Part shown: one piece after another, positions 39,371 to 48,835 of the stretch | How the letters are laid out: each line of letters begins with the position of its first letter | How positions within the stretch are numbered: the first letter of the stretch is position 1 | Source: a virus | Strand: one strand, 5' to 3' | DNA: 50,014 bases | Virus record (IMG/VR): IMGVR_UViG_3300031673_000079 | Location: 1 to 50,014 of that record | Position numbers and translations under genes: made by a program | The notes under the pieces: generated by a model | Seen by the model: only the letters and a program-made list of their open reading frames with translations | Database searches by the model: none | What the model was told of the DNA's origin: nothing

Positions 39371-40231
39371 TTATGGAGAATTAAATACAGGCCCAAATAG
39401 ACTAGTATTTTTTCGATTAGACGTAACTGCGCTAGAAGTATTTCCTACTGAAGTATTGGACATAGTATCTGCGCCCACATTTATTTTTTGCCCCGCATAA
39501 GGGGAGGATATATTAGCACTTACTGTCAATATATTCAATTCATGTATAACTACTTGTATTCCTAATTTATTCTGAGCCTGTGGCGTTCGACTTATAGTAA
39601 GTTCAGACATTACAGCATTAGTAATAGTCTCATTATCTCTCGTTTTGAAGAAAAAAGGAAGACGAGAGTAAAATAAAGTTTCTAAATATTTCTGTTTTGC
39701 TATAAGAGAGGATATAAGTATATTACGAACTTCGAGCGCCGCTTGCCCTAATCCTACTATACTATTGAATACTCCCGGAGTACCAGAAGAAGAAGATGAA
39801 GGAATAGCTCCTAGCATCGTTATTGCCGACCCTAGAACATCTGTATTAAGATCACCAGATAAGTATCCTGTTATTCTCCATGACCGAGGGCGAGGAGCTA
39901 TACTGTCTGTAAGCCAATATTTACCAACAGCCATACCATTAGTCCCCGTTGTTCCGACAGTAGGACTCGGAGTAACATTAACAATAAGTTGTTCGGATAC
40001 ATCAGCAGAATACTCCGTTCGATACTGCGTCGGTTCTATACGAACACCACCAGACACGTAGTTTCCTGTTACTTCAGAAGCTAAATTAGCTGCGGCTTGT
40101 AGCTCTTCGCTTCCTAAATTATCGGCATTTATATTTCCTCCAATAACAGGTTGATTTAAGTATGAAGTTATGAGATTGAGAAACTGACTTGATACGGCAA
40201 TCGTGGTTTGCGCCGCTCCGATTACACTCAT
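39371..40231 (-). CDS. Baseplate hub/distal tail (Dit-like) protein
   Basis: 286 residues. RPRSWRITGYLSGD (about 113-126), LFYSRLPFFFKTRDNETITNAVMSELTISRTP (about 185-216) and the final Asn/Ser-rich tail match the family linking tape measure and hub. Directly after the tape measure gene in transcription order. Confidence 0.65.
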   Translation of the reverse strand: MSVIGAAQTTIAVSSQFLNLITSYLNQPVIGGNINADNLGSEELQAAANLASEVTGNYVSGGVRIEPTQYRTEYSADVSEQLIVNVTPSPTVGTTGTNGMAVGKYWLTDSIAPRPRSWRITGYLSGDLNTDVLGSAITMLGAIPSSSSSGTPGVFNSIVGLGQAALEVRNILISSLIAKQKYLETLFYSRLPFFFKTRDNETITNAVMSELTISRTPQAQNKLGIQVVIHELNILTVSANISSPYAGQKINVGADTMSNTSVGNTSSAVTSNRKNTSLFGPVFNSP

Positions 40232-40245
40232 TATTTATTCCCCAT

Positions 40246-41577
40246 TTAGTTCTTACTTCCAGTATCATACCACTTGTTAATGCCCTTAATCACTTTAGCA
40301 GGTGATTCTATACCATCAACGTAGACGTGTATTATCGTATAAGCTTCCTTTGCAGGAATACCGGCAGCCTCTAATTCTGTCATTTGATCCTTTTCACTTA
40401 GACTAGTAAAAGCATTTCTACCATATATATCTACAGACATTAACTGAGTTGTTACTGCTCCTAATTGACTTGGAACAGCCTCTATACTAAAATTATTCTT
40501 AAACCACTTGCCTACATTACTAAAAAACGTAGTCATATCGGCGCCTATTTTTTTAGTGACTGCTGGATTCCATATATCTGTATCTTTAGTCATCTTATCA
40601 CTAAACTTTGTCCATTTTCCAAACAGAGTGGCTACCCATTCAAAAGCCTTAGCCAAACCTATAAAAAGTTCTATAACACCAGCAAAATCATGCGCTAACT
40701 CTTTTATAGCATCTGAGATACTGCTTTTATTTTTTATCATATACTCAAATAAATCTTTTAGAGCAGGAGCTATATCTCCTCCTACTGTACTAGCAAATAA
40801 TTGCCCCTGAGAACCAAAAGTTGTATTAACTGCGTTAAGCGCAGTAGCTCCTTCTGATCCTTGTTGCATACTTTTGTCTGTAGTATATGTAGACCCTTTC
40901 CCAAAATATCTAAGAAAGTCACTCATATTATTTATGCCAAAGAGCTTTCTATTTTTTGCATCCGCTAGAAAACCAAATACTTGATCAAGCCCTCCACCTA
41001 AACTAGCCTTTCTTAATCTATCAGTAATTGTAGCAGCAGAAACTCCCGCCGCTAATTGGCGTAAAGCTAAATTAACTAAATCAGTAGCAACTTCTGTACC
41101 ATTCTTATTTCTCTCTTGACTTATATCTCCACCCAGCAGACCCATATACTTTGCTTGTTCGGTGCTCATGTCCCCCGAACTTATTGCTCCCATCGCTAGA
41201 CCTAAGTTACTAGCTGTAGCTCTGGCCGCAGGACCGCTTATTCCAATAGCACCAAAAGCATTTTGAAATGTTTGTAGCTCATTAGGTTTCATACCTAATG
41301 TATAAGCCGCTAAGGTAGTTGTTAAAGTCGCTTGATTAGATTTAGCTACATTATCAAAAAGACCTTTTAAAGCCGAGGCTACTTCTTTTATTATATATAT
41401 ACTAGAAGCTAGCTTAACTGTAAAATTAGCCCAATCATCTGTAGCCGTCCGAGTATGGTTCCCCGTGGTCTTTATCTGAGCATCAAGAAGAATAAGTGAA
41501 CGCATCCCTTGATTAAAGTCGTCTTGAGCAACAACTAATCGGAGACGCGCAAAATATCCACCAATTTCTTCAGCCAT
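40246..41577 (-). CDS. Tail tape measure protein
   Basis: 443 residues, short for this role, which predicts a short tail. Helical with Ala/Gly-rich segments, a hydrophobic stretch around 295-320 (FAGVIELFIGLAKAFEWVATLF), and the usual place after the frameshifted chaperones. C-terminal part is basic. The tail would be about 65 nm if 1.5 A per residue holds. Confidence 0.8.
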   Translation of the reverse strand: MAEEIGGYFARLRLVVAQDDFNQGMRSLILLDAQIKTTGNHTRTATDDWANFTVKLASSIYIIKEVASALKGLFDNVAKSNQATLTTTLAAYTLGMKPNELQTFQNAFGAIGISGPAARATASNLGLAMGAISSGDMSTEQAKYMGLLGGDISQERNKNGTEVATDLVNLALRQLAAGVSAATITDRLRKASLGGGLDQVFGFLADAKNRKLFGINNMSDFLRYFGKGSTYTTDKSMQQGSEGATALNAVNTTFGSQGQLFASTVGGDIAPALKDLFEYMIKNKSSISDAIKELAHDFAGVIELFIGLAKAFEWVATLFGKWTKFSDKMTKDTDIWNPAVTKKIGADMTTFFSNVGKWFKNNFSIEAVPSQLGAVTTQLMSVDIYGRNAFTSLSEKDQMTELEAAGIPAKEAYTIIHVYVDGIESPAKVIKGINKWYDTGSKN

Positions 41578-41828
41578 TATAACCTCGGACCTTCCAATTC
41601 AACAATAAACTTCAAGGATCGTAGGCCATCATAAAAATCTTCAATATTCAAAGGGTCCCGCCCATACTTACGTAAAAAGAAGTAGTAATCGAAGAGAAAA
41701 ATATTCCCTACTTCACTTTCTACGCGTCTAGTAAAAGCTTGCTGTTCGCCGTTCCCGCCGTCGCTCCGGGATACTACACCTTTTTTATTTGCGGCGGAAT
41801 GGATTTTTTTATGACCTCCGCTATACAC
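41577..41828 (-). CDS. Tail assembly chaperone, GT extension (-1 frameshift product)
   Basis: 83 codons open in the -1 frame with no good start, overlapping the end of the 41774-42172 gene. Slippery A AAA AAG (41786-41780) and, earlier, A AAA AAA (41810-41804) are both in the correct phase. Slipping at the first gives a 198-residue fusion reading ...QIKK-GVVSRSDGG. This is the classical lambda G/GT arrangement; the extension would recruit the tube subunit to the tape measure. Confidence 0.85.
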   Translation of the reverse strand: MYSGGHKKIHSAANKKGVVSRSDGGNGEQQAFTRRVESEVGNIFLFDYYFFLRKYGRDPLNIEDFYDGLRSLKFIVELEGPRL

Positions 41829-42172
41829 ACGTTTATAATGAACTGTAAGGCCAAGGGATAGTCAACAAAAACTTGCTGAGTCTCCCATGGCATTTCTAAA
41901 TCATTCATAACAAATCTACCAACTTCGTTATCATTGTATTTAACAGACACAATTCTATTTAGAAGGCAGTACCTAGTAAGATGGTCCATTTGATCTAAAT
42001 TGGCTCCTGCCTCGAAACTCATAGCTTTTATGATCTCAAGAACAGGAGGATTATTTACTTTAGCAGGACTCATATCCCCATTAAAAAGCTCGAAAGAAAA
42101 TTTACCTGCGTTAATAATACTGTTATTGATAGTTTCTTGTAAACCGCGAGTCGCCTCACTCGTATATTCCAT
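41774..42172 (-). CDS. Tail assembly chaperone (gpG-like)
   Basis: 132 residues, helical, starting MEYTSEATRGL. ATG at 42172 has AGAGGTATTAAG upstream, one base after the tube stop; an upstream in-frame ATG at 42283 would lie in the tube gene. It is the shorter chaperone, needed in excess over the frameshifted form. Positioned between tube and tape measure as usual. Confidence 0.8.
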   Translation of the reverse strand: MEYTSEATRGLQETINNSIINAGKFSFELFNGDMSPAKVNNPPVLEIIKAMSFEAGANLDQMDHLTRYCLLNRIVSVKYNDNEVGRFVMNDLEMPWETQQVFVDYPLALQFIINVCIAEVIKKSIPPQIKKV

Positions 42173-42173
42173 C

Positions 42174-42692
42174 TTAATACCTCTGGAAATTAGCGTAATT
42201 GAGAATAACCGGATACACCGGAAGATCATTACCTGCAAGTATAGCAGGAGGACACCGCGCCACAGTGACAGTAGAAAACACAATTTTCATCGTAGAAGAA
42301 GAACCAGCAATTCCCATACCATACGATATAGTAAGAGTGCCGCCTACACTATCCCCAAGAGCTTGAAGAAAATTGGCTATAAGTACCAAGTCCCCGCTAA
42401 GATCGCTATAACTATTCCCGTCGTACCCTCCATTAGCAGGATTTCCTACACGAAGTGTATTAATAGTGACTTTTCCAGCTAGCATAGCATTGGTAATAGT
42501 ACACGTTCCACCATCGACAAGGGGAATGAGTTTACTGTTATCCATTAGCTGATCGGTATGCACAAACACATCCTCTAACTTAAACCCTTTAAGAGTTATT
42601 GGAGTACCTCCTAAAATAAGAGGATGCGAAAAAGAAGGTACGAAATTTCCTACAGTTTGAACAGTGTTGGTTCCTGTGCTAGGAATAGCCAT
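42174..42692 (-). CDS. Tail tube protein
   Basis: 172 residues, beta-rich; inner tube of the contractile tail. Typical length, with FKLEDVFVHTDQL and LVLIANFLQALGDSVGG segments. Directly after the sheath gene and before the chaperones. Assigned by size and order more than by motif. Confidence 0.72.
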   Translation of the reverse strand: MAIPSTGTNTVQTVGNFVPSFSHPLILGGTPITLKGFKLEDVFVHTDQLMDNSKLIPLVDGGTCTITNAMLAGKVTINTLRVGNPANGGYDGNSYSDLSGDLVLIANFLQALGDSVGGTLTISYGMGIAGSSSTMKIVFSTVTVARCPPAILAGNDLPVYPVILNYANFQRY

Positions 42693-42702
42693 AATTTACT
42701 CC

Positions 42703-43911
42703 TTAACTAGCCGAGATATAAAGCGTACCGTTAACAGTTACGTTACGCACGTTATCATTAAAAGTAGCGGTCCAAGCATTAGGAACAATAATAGTCTGCC
42801 CATTAGAAAGAGGCGCTACAACGGACCATGCAGGAGCAGTTATAGCTGCACCAGTAAATCTTCCTATCCCTGTAAACGCATTCATATATCCCATTATAAT
42901 AGAAAGTATAGCCTGATATGTGGTATTATTCTTAAACCTATTATACTGAGCTAGATACGTGGCCGTAGTAACAGCAGACATATAATCGATATATCCTGTA
43001 ACCCACTGAGCAGAAGGCAAATTATTAAGGACAGTATGACCGCCTCTAAGCGCCACTTGCCCCGTAGTATTACCGATATACAAGAAATAACCTACGTTAA
43101 TAGAAGCGAGGGTAGCCATTTGAGTAGGAGTTAGATTTGTGTTCCCTGCTCCTGACGGACCGATAATACCAGTAGCCAACATATCAAGAGAATTACCGAC
43201 AGAAGTTCCCGTTGCATTTAAGTATCCTAATGAAAGACCTAACTGTACTAAAGCACCAGATACTTCACAAGTGCCCGTTCCACACGTAACAGTATTACCG
43301 TCGTATATAGGAACAACATCGTATCCGTTGGCATGGCACTGATACACACTAGTACCAGAGGCGGCAGTAAGTACTCCTACATCCGATGTATCTATCCAAC
43401 ACTGAGAAAGCAAATTAACGTCAGGTTGACATAAAGAAGCTAACGCGACTTTAGCCGTTGTGTTACTAAAATTTCCGCTAGTACCGTTAGTTATCATCTT
43501 GAAATAAGCGTACATCTTATAAGCGTTATACTGAGTAGTTAGCGCCGTCACTGATCCAGAGGGGAAGACAGTTCCACCAGAAGTAGCAGAATCATCATAA
43601 ATAGCTATGTAAATGTTACTAAGATTATTATTACCCGAGAAGAACTCATTAAGCCATACAAGAAGTGGTCCTCCTACCTGGGTAGAATAATTCTGACCAT
43701 TAAGAGTATAAAGAGAACCTACAGCCGGAGCCGTTCCTGAAGCTGTAAAATAATTACCCAGCGTTCCTGTATTGGCTACAGCTTCACCAGAGCCGACAAA
43801 AAGAAGCACACTGTTAAAGTTAGCACCAGGAACAGCGTTAATCTGAAATGTACTTGCGAATGAAATAAAATTCTGCGCAATAGAACCTATGTAATCTCCA
43901 GGGTTGGCCAT
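42703..43911 (-). CDS. Tail sheath protein
   Basis: 402 residues, compact for a sheath. N-terminal MANPGDYIGSIAQNF, many Thr/Ser/Gly strands, and a C-terminal domain with NAWTATFNDNVRNVTVNGTLY. The middle (about 200-340) carries the polymorphic protrusion region. Gene order terminator-sheath-tube-chaperone is standard for myoviruses. Confidence 0.78.
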   Translation of the reverse strand: MANPGDYIGSIAQNFISFASTFQINAVPGANFNSVLLFVGSGEAVANTGTLGNYFTASGTAPAVGSLYTLNGQNYSTQVGGPLLVWLNEFFSGNNNLSNIYIAIYDDSATSGGTVFPSGSVTALTTQYNAYKMYAYFKMITNGTSGNFSNTTAKVALASLCQPDVNLLSQCWIDTSDVGVLTAASGTSVYQCHANGYDVVPIYDGNTVTCGTGTCEVSGALVQLGLSLGYLNATGTSVGNSLDMLATGIIGPSGAGNTNLTPTQMATLASINVGYFLYIGNTTGQVALRGGHTVLNNLPSAQWVTGYIDYMSAVTTATYLAQYNRFKNNTTYQAILSIIMGYMNAFTGIGRFTGAAITAPAWSVVAPLSNGQTIIVPNAWTATFNDNVRNVTVNGTLYISAS

Positions 43912-43926
43912 TGTTTTCTCCTATAT

Positions 43927-44481
43927 TTAAGACGGAATAATTAGACTACCACTAATAGTAGTACCCGTCACTACTACAGTATCATTAACATAAACATGAA
44001 TAGCAGAAGCCCATTCTATTCTTATACGTGTATTATAAGAAAGTATCGTGTTGCTACGATTAGTGTATTCTGCACCGCCTTGATAAAAATCAGTTACCGT
44101 GTACCCACCTTCAATGCCCATAAGTTGCGCATCCATATCGTTAAATGTACTTTGCACATCTGATCTATCTAGCCAATGTGAAACACTCTCGGCTAACTGC
44201 TGTGACGTTTCGCCTACAAATTGTAAATCAACATCGGATGTATAAAATACTACATCATACATATTCAAGGCGTCTTTAGAATCGTTTACTTGAAACGGTA
44301 GATTTCTTGGCTTGGCATTTTTAATTCTATACGCTACCCAAGTATTAGGTTTACCGCTCCCAACGTTAGAAAAATAGTCTTGAGGGTTGAACCACGTACC
44401 TTGCTTTAGAACAATGTACTGATCTGGTACTCCGAATATAGTAGCTAAACCAGACGCTAAAGTAGTATGATTCAAACTCAT
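43927..44481 (-). CDS. Tail terminator / neck protein (gp12-like)
   Basis: 184 residues, with LQFVGETSQQLAESVSHWLDRSDVQSTF (about 85-112) resembling neck terminator proteins of the LIC12616 type. Caps the tail and joins it to the head. Four-base overlap with the next gene upstream. Confidence 0.6.
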   Translation of the reverse strand: MSLNHTTLASGLATIFGVPDQYIVLKQGTWFNPQDYFSNVGSGKPNTWVAYRIKNAKPRNLPFQVNDSKDALNMYDVVFYTSDVDLQFVGETSQQLAESVSHWLDRSDVQSTFNDMDAQLMGIEGGYTVTDFYQGGAEYTNRSNTILSYNTRIRIEWASAIHVYVNDTVVVTGTTISGSLIIPS

Positions 44482-44921
44482 AAAAATGACCCCGGGCCAA
44501 AATCATAATTTAAGGACGCTATTGCTAACCCATTATTTCCTACAAGTTTATTAAGACCATGAATTACTAAACTTCCGGTATCATCAAATATGTTATTAGT
44601 CATAATACGATAGACGTTTGTATCAGTATTTACAATAGTTCCTCCACTTATAATAATTTGATCGGCAAGAAACCATCCTAGATTGAGTTGCGACTCGTAC
44701 CAGAAAAAGGGGGCTTTTTGTAAAACTAAATTACCTTCTGCCATTCTAACTTTTTGTCCTTCAGCAGTAGGCGGAGCAGAATATAATCTCAGTATACCAT
44801 TTATATATGAAAGATTGATTATACTCCCATAACCATCATCTACTTGCGGAGGCATATTAAAATAAGAATATACACCCATTTGCTCTGCAAAAGCAGGAAG
44901 TACGTTGCCATATATACCCAT
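44478..44921 (-). CDS. Head-tail adaptor/neck protein
   Basis: 147 residues, beta-rich, FFWYESQLNLGWFLADQ near 74-90. Placed between virion morphogenesis-like and terminator genes, so a neck or head-completion role is expected. One-base overlap with its upstream neighbour. No specific family recognised. Confidence 0.5.
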   Translation of the reverse strand: MGIYGNVLPAFAEQMGVYSYFNMPPQVDDGYGSIINLSYINGILRLYSAPPTAEGQKVRMAEGNLVLQKAPFFWYESQLNLGWFLADQIIISGGTIVNTDTNVYRIMTNNIFDDTGSLVIHGLNKLVGNNGLAIASLNYDFGPGSFL

Positions 44922-45406
44922 TACCTTACCACCAATGAAGCTCCACTAGACTGCCCTTTAACATAGATATACACTAAATGGTTCATCAATTCACCTGTAT
45001 CTATATCCGGAAAATCATGCCCTTTTTTATCTATGGTACTTTTTGCGTTAGGCGCTATACCACGAAGAACTCCCTCTTCTAAATATTCTTTAACATTATC
45101 CATACAAACCTGACCAACAAAATCTCCTTCCTTTACACCTTCGTTAATAAGTCGTATGAAGTATTCTCTTACTGCCTCTCGTATTTCACTCTTTCCGTGT
45201 TCCATACCTTCCACAAGATGCGGTCTAGCAGGTACAAAAGCTCCTTGAGGAGTATAATGATCGTAGGCCAAAATCTCCGCTAGTTCTGCCATAGACAAAC
45301 CACTAGAATGTATATCGGAATTGCGATACCCTACCAATATACTATCTTCACCCATTATCTTCTGGAACTTCTCCCAGTTTATTTTAGTGGCATACTCAAA
45401 TGTCAT
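44921..45406 (-). CDS. Virion morphogenesis/tail completion-like protein
   Basis: 161 residues; helical, with FVPARPHLVEGM (about 68-79, the xPARPFL motif of HK97 gp10/gpS-type completion proteins) and a final YVKGQSSGASL. ATG at 45406 forms ATGA with the upstream stop; an in-frame start at 45445 would lie within it. Confidence 0.65.
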   Translation of the reverse strand: MTFEYATKINWEKFQKIMGEDSILVGYRNSDIHSSGLSMAELAEILAYDHYTPQGAFVPARPHLVEGMEHGKSEIREAVREYFIRLINEGVKEGDFVGQVCMDNVKEYLEEGVLRGIAPNAKSTIDKKGHDFPDIDTGELMNHLVYIYVKGQSSGASLVVR

Positions 45407-46176
45407 AAAAGAACCGGGGGTAAACCTTGCGTAGGCATAGGCCAAATACCATCTGATCCGCCGCCAATTCCGAATCTTTCCGGAGCAGATAGTATCATAT
45501 TAAGAGCTCTTAATCCAAACGTATTAGTAGTTAATACTTTCATCTCTTCCTGAATCTTATATTGAACAAAAGTAAGGTCAACTCCACCTAAAGACTTTTT
45601 AACTATAGGCATCCCACCATTACTCACAACACCACTAAGAGATTCACTAAACATATCAGCAAGATACCAAGCTATAAGAAGATTGTACACAAGATTTCTA
45701 GTGGCTATTTGCTGTATATAGCTCTGATTGCCCCAAAAGTTATTAAGAACTCCTGACCATTGAGCATTAATCGCGACAATAGCCTCGCTTATTTCACTAT
45801 AACCACCATCAGTAAAAGTAAAATTTCTTTGGTACATAAAGTCTACAGGACTTTGAGATAAGTACATATTACCAGGAATAGGAGGCTGTGTAGCCAAAAT
45901 AACTTCTACCGCTACTCCTGAACTAGCCATCATATTACCATTAGATAGTACAGCAGAACCCCAAAAATACCATAAACCTGTAATAGTTAAAGTAGAACCA
46001 GATATAATAGTAAAGATATTTCCAGCAGTGATAGGAGAACTGATAGATGCTAAATAATAGCCCTGTACTCCTGAGGGGGTCACATAATTTACATATACAT
46101 TCGATGCCCCAGTAAGATCGCTCACTAGAGCAAAAGTTATAGGTAGCGAGTTACCAAGTATCGAAGTAGATATCAT
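45403..46176 (-). CDS. Head completion/connector protein (DUF4054-like with extra N-terminal domain)
   Basis: 257 residues. The second half (about 120-257) has RNLVYNLLIAWYLADMF and a GVVSN...SLGGVDLTF segment reminiscent of DUF4054 connectors. The first 110 residues are an Ig-like beta domain not usual in this family. AAGGAAAC upstream of ATG. Preceded by a hairpin at 46195-46224. Confidence 0.55.
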   Translation of the reverse strand: MISTSILGNSLPITFALVSDLTGASNVYVNYVTPSGVQGYYLASISSPITAGNIFTIISGSTLTITGLWYFWGSAVLSNGNMMASSGVAVEVILATQPPIPGNMYLSQSPVDFMYQRNFTFTDGGYSEISEAIVAINAQWSGVLNNFWGNQSYIQQIATRNLVYNLLIAWYLADMFSESLSGVVSNGGMPIVKKSLGGVDLTFVQYKIQEEMKVLTTNTFGLRALNMILSAPERFGIGGGSDGIWPMPTQGLPPVLL

Positions 46177-46194
46177 TATGTTACTGTTTCCTTT

Positions 46195-46224
46195 AAGGGT
46201 GCTAAATAGCTATCTAGCACCCTT
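46195..46224 (-). terminator. Strong intergenic hairpin, partial terminator or RNase barrier
   Basis: AAGGGTGCTA (46195-46204) pairs with TAGCACCCTT (46215-46224), ten perfect pairs, loop of ten. On the transcribed strand it is followed by AAAGG, not T, so full termination is doubtful. It may protect the abundant capsid mRNA from 3' decay and lower expression of downstream genes. Confidence 0.6.
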
Positions 46225-46230
46225 ATTAAA

Positions 46231-46572
46231 CTACTTCTTAACCGTAGCTAATTGCGCTTCAAGTTGTGCGTTACGACGAGTGAGTTCTGCGTTCCTTTTG
46301 TTCACTTCATTAAGTAAGTCTGATTGATCCCGATACTTATGAGGAATTTCGTTTATGATACGAATTCCGTTTTGTTGTGAGTCAAGAAGAACTTTGAACT
46401 GTCTATCATCTTTTAACTTCTGATATTGTTCATCACTAAGCACAACTATTGGCTTTTTATCATGACCAGCGGGTATTATAACAAGGGCCTTTTGTTCCCC
46501 CGTCTGGTCAAATAAGGCCCCATCAATGAACTGGAACGCATGAGCTGTAAAACTCTGCACAATTACAGACAT
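46231..46572 (-). CDS. Unknown virion-associated protein (113 residues)
   Basis: N-terminal beta part (1-50), then a helical part ending in a coiled coil (about 85-110, NKRNAELTRRNAQLEAQL). GGGAGGCAAATA before ATG; it follows the capsid gene and precedes a strong hairpin. Could be a capsid-associated or scaffolding factor; unknown. Confidence 0.55.
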   Translation of the reverse strand: MSVIVQSFTAHAFQFIDGALFDQTGEQKALVIIPAGHDKKPIVVLSDEQYQKLKDDRQFKVLLDSQQNGIRIINEIPHKYRDQSDLLNEVNKRNAELTRRNAQLEAQLATVKK

Positions 46573-46591
46573 TATTTGCCTCCCTAATGTC

Positions 46592-47935
46592 TTAAATTCC
46601 GAATCCGGTATACACCTGAACAGCAGGGGCCCAAGGAGCGTATATACCAGCTACCCGCCTAAGCATACGGTACTGCGTCATAAACTGACCAGGAATAACA
46701 GGATAAACGAAGTCCATAAGAGGAGCACCAAAGCGAATAAGAGGCTGAGGAGCAGACTCCGGACCAGTACCAATCTCAGGAGCAGAAATAACCATATAGT
46801 CAGTCATAAGAGGATTGAATGTAGAATTGGCACTGAAAAGAGGCTCAGGGAAAATCTCGATATCAGGCGTCTGGCCGCTCTCAGTCTCCCCTGCCATGAA
46901 ATTATCCATGAAAGTCTTCAAAGAAGACTGCGGATTATAGACATTTGAATAGTTAACCGAAGAGAATAAGTTATAAGCAAGAGGACTCATCCCTACCCTA
47001 ACCTTAGTAACCTTGTTATAGGTATTATTAAGGAAAGAACGAATAGCCGCCGCGAACAACTTATACATATTCTGCCCGGCGGTTCCCGTAGAAGCCGCAT
47101 CTGTATAGAGAACTGACATAGAAGAGCCAATAGAAGACCATGCAGTAGGGGAATTGACAGTAAAAAGTCCAATAGTACCCGTACCAGAATTACCCCAGTA
47201 AATAAGATAATCCATAAGCATTTCAAGCGCCCAGTTAGCATAAGCTTGTTTATGAGGAATCATAGAGCCGGCCCACGGCGCTTGAGAAGACTCCATCCTT
47301 TTAAGTTCTTCCACAGAAAGCTTATAAGTGACGTCCATGTTAATAATAGGAGCAGTCATCATTCCGGTCTGCGTTTCCACATCCTGCGTCTTAACGTTAG
47401 CAGGAGAACCCGCATTACCAAGAGCAGCAAAACCGCTGTACTGCGACAGAGGAAGAGACATAACTTCTGCCCACGGATCGGTTCCGGATTCAAACTCGAC
47501 GAACTTACGAGCAACAGACCAGATAAGAGGCTGTCGAAAAATCTCCCTAAACCAGTTGACCGACCACGGAGTAAGAGTCTGAGACCCAATGAGAGAGTCG
47601 TTAGTGAATGAATCATTAACCATGAGTTTATTCACATGAATATCGTACTTCTTGGTATTTCTATTATAGGCAAAACGCATACCTACAGACTTAGGATCAT
47701 TCTTAGCAGCCGTAGCGACTTCAGAAGTATACCCCGTCTTGCTAAGATGCGCAGAATCACCCACATAGGTAGGGCAAGCAAGCGCACCAGTGTCGGAACC
47801 GTAGCGAGAATTAGTAGCAGGACCGATACGAAGATCGCAATCAGCTAAAGTATCAGAAATGGCGGGGTTATTTTGGAGCATCGTCTTAGCGATAGCACCA
47901 AGCTTACCGATACTCTTATCAACATCAATATTCAT
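46592..47935 (-). CDS. Major capsid protein (HK97 fold, DUF2184-like)
   Basis: 447 residues. Middle part SVEELKRMESSQAPWAG followed by the ANWALEMLMDYLIYWGN helix (about 216-250) and GLFTV is the pattern of DUF2184-type capsid proteins, which usually accompany DUF2213 proteases as here. C-terminal VIPGQFMTQYRMLRRVAGIY. AAGGAG upstream of ATG. Flanked by decoration-like and connector genes. Confidence 0.85.
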   Translation of the reverse strand: MNIDVDKSIGKLGAIAKTMLQNNPAISDTLADCDLRIGPATNSRYGSDTGALACPTYVGDSAHLSKTGYTSEVATAAKNDPKSVGMRFAYNRNTKKYDIHVNKLMVNDSFTNDSLIGSQTLTPWSVNWFREIFRQPLIWSVARKFVEFESGTDPWAEVMSLPLSQYSGFAALGNAGSPANVKTQDVETQTGMMTAPIINMDVTYKLSVEELKRMESSQAPWAGSMIPHKQAYANWALEMLMDYLIYWGNSGTGTIGLFTVNSPTAWSSIGSSMSVLYTDAASTGTAGQNMYKLFAAAIRSFLNNTYNKVTKVRVGMSPLAYNLFSSVNYSNVYNPQSSLKTFMDNFMAGETESGQTPDIEIFPEPLFSANSTFNPLMTDYMVISAPEIGTGPESAPQPLIRFGAPLMDFVYPVIPGQFMTQYRMLRRVAGIYAPWAPAVQVYTGFGI

Positions 47936-47949
47936 TTGTTACTCCTTAA

Positions 47950-48822
47950 TTACATCGTGACATAAAGCATAATGCCATTGGTATCAGTAGAAACTGACTT
48001 AACCACCGCACTAACCGCAGTATAACCAGTAGGAACACCAGTACCAGAAGGAAGAAGTCCTATTTCACCAGTAACATTACTAGCACAAACAACCGCACTA
48101 AGCGTAGGTGAAGCCGTAGCACCAGTACACACGACTCCGGAAGAATCATACGTAATTCCAGAAGGAGCCGCCCACGTACTAGCACCAATCCACGTCTGAA
48201 GCCAAACTTGCCCTTGATACATAAGAGTAATAGGAGCACCCTGAAGCATATAGTTGGCCTTAGCAGGATCGTTCTCTGCAACACCAGCATCATAGAGCGT
48301 AATTCCTCGTTGAAGCTGGCCAATTGTTCCAGAAGTGACTACAGTCTGAGCAAACTGGATATTACTCTTAGGGTTACCATCCGTATATACAGGGGCACTA
48401 GCATATGAACCGCTCTTAGCAGTAAACACAACAGCGGTAGTACCAGAAATAGCTGTAGTCCACCGGTAATAGATACCGGACGCTATAAGTCCAACAGCAG
48501 TAGCCGCAGCTACTCCTGACGCGATAGAAATAACAGTTCCATCTACATTAATATTAGTAGCAGCAGGAACAGTAGTCCCTGACACCGTAATAACTTCATT
48601 GTAGACAGAAGCAACATCCGCAGTGGAGATAGCCCCACAGTAAAAGTCTCCATCCGGACCTGAAGGATCAGAACCCATAACAATACCGAATTTAGCAACC
48701 TGCGTATCCATTGGGTCTTGATACCCACCGAGAGTCCACACACCATTGGGAGTGTAAGCAGGAACGCCATTCGGCTTACCTTGGCCCTTAAAGCCAAGGG
48801 TTAAAGTCATATTACTTTCCAT
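47950..48822 (-). CDS. Capsid decoration-like protein 1 (with inserted domain)
   Basis: 290 residues. Shares with the next gene the opening xGKPNGVPxYxPN, TLGGYQ, SDPSGPDG and the LYDAGVAENDPAKANYMLQGAP block. Between them, residues about 68-165 form an extra beta-rich domain absent from the shorter copy. Both lie between protease and capsid genes, where cement proteins are found. Function inferred. Confidence 0.6.
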   Translation of the reverse strand: MESNMTLTLGFKGQGKPNGVPAYTPNGVWTLGGYQDPMDTQVAKFGIVMGSDPSGPDGDFYCGAISTADVASVYNEVITVSGTTVPAATNINVDGTVISIASGVAAATAVGLIASGIYYRWTTAISGTTAVVFTAKSGSYASAPVYTDGNPKSNIQFAQTVVTSGTIGQLQRGITLYDAGVAENDPAKANYMLQGAPITLMYQGQVWLQTWIGASTWAAPSGITYDSSGVVCTGATASPTLSAVVCASNVTGEIGLLPSGTGVPTGYTAVSAVVKSVSTDTNGIMLYVTM

Positions 48823-48835
48823 TTAATTTCTCCTA

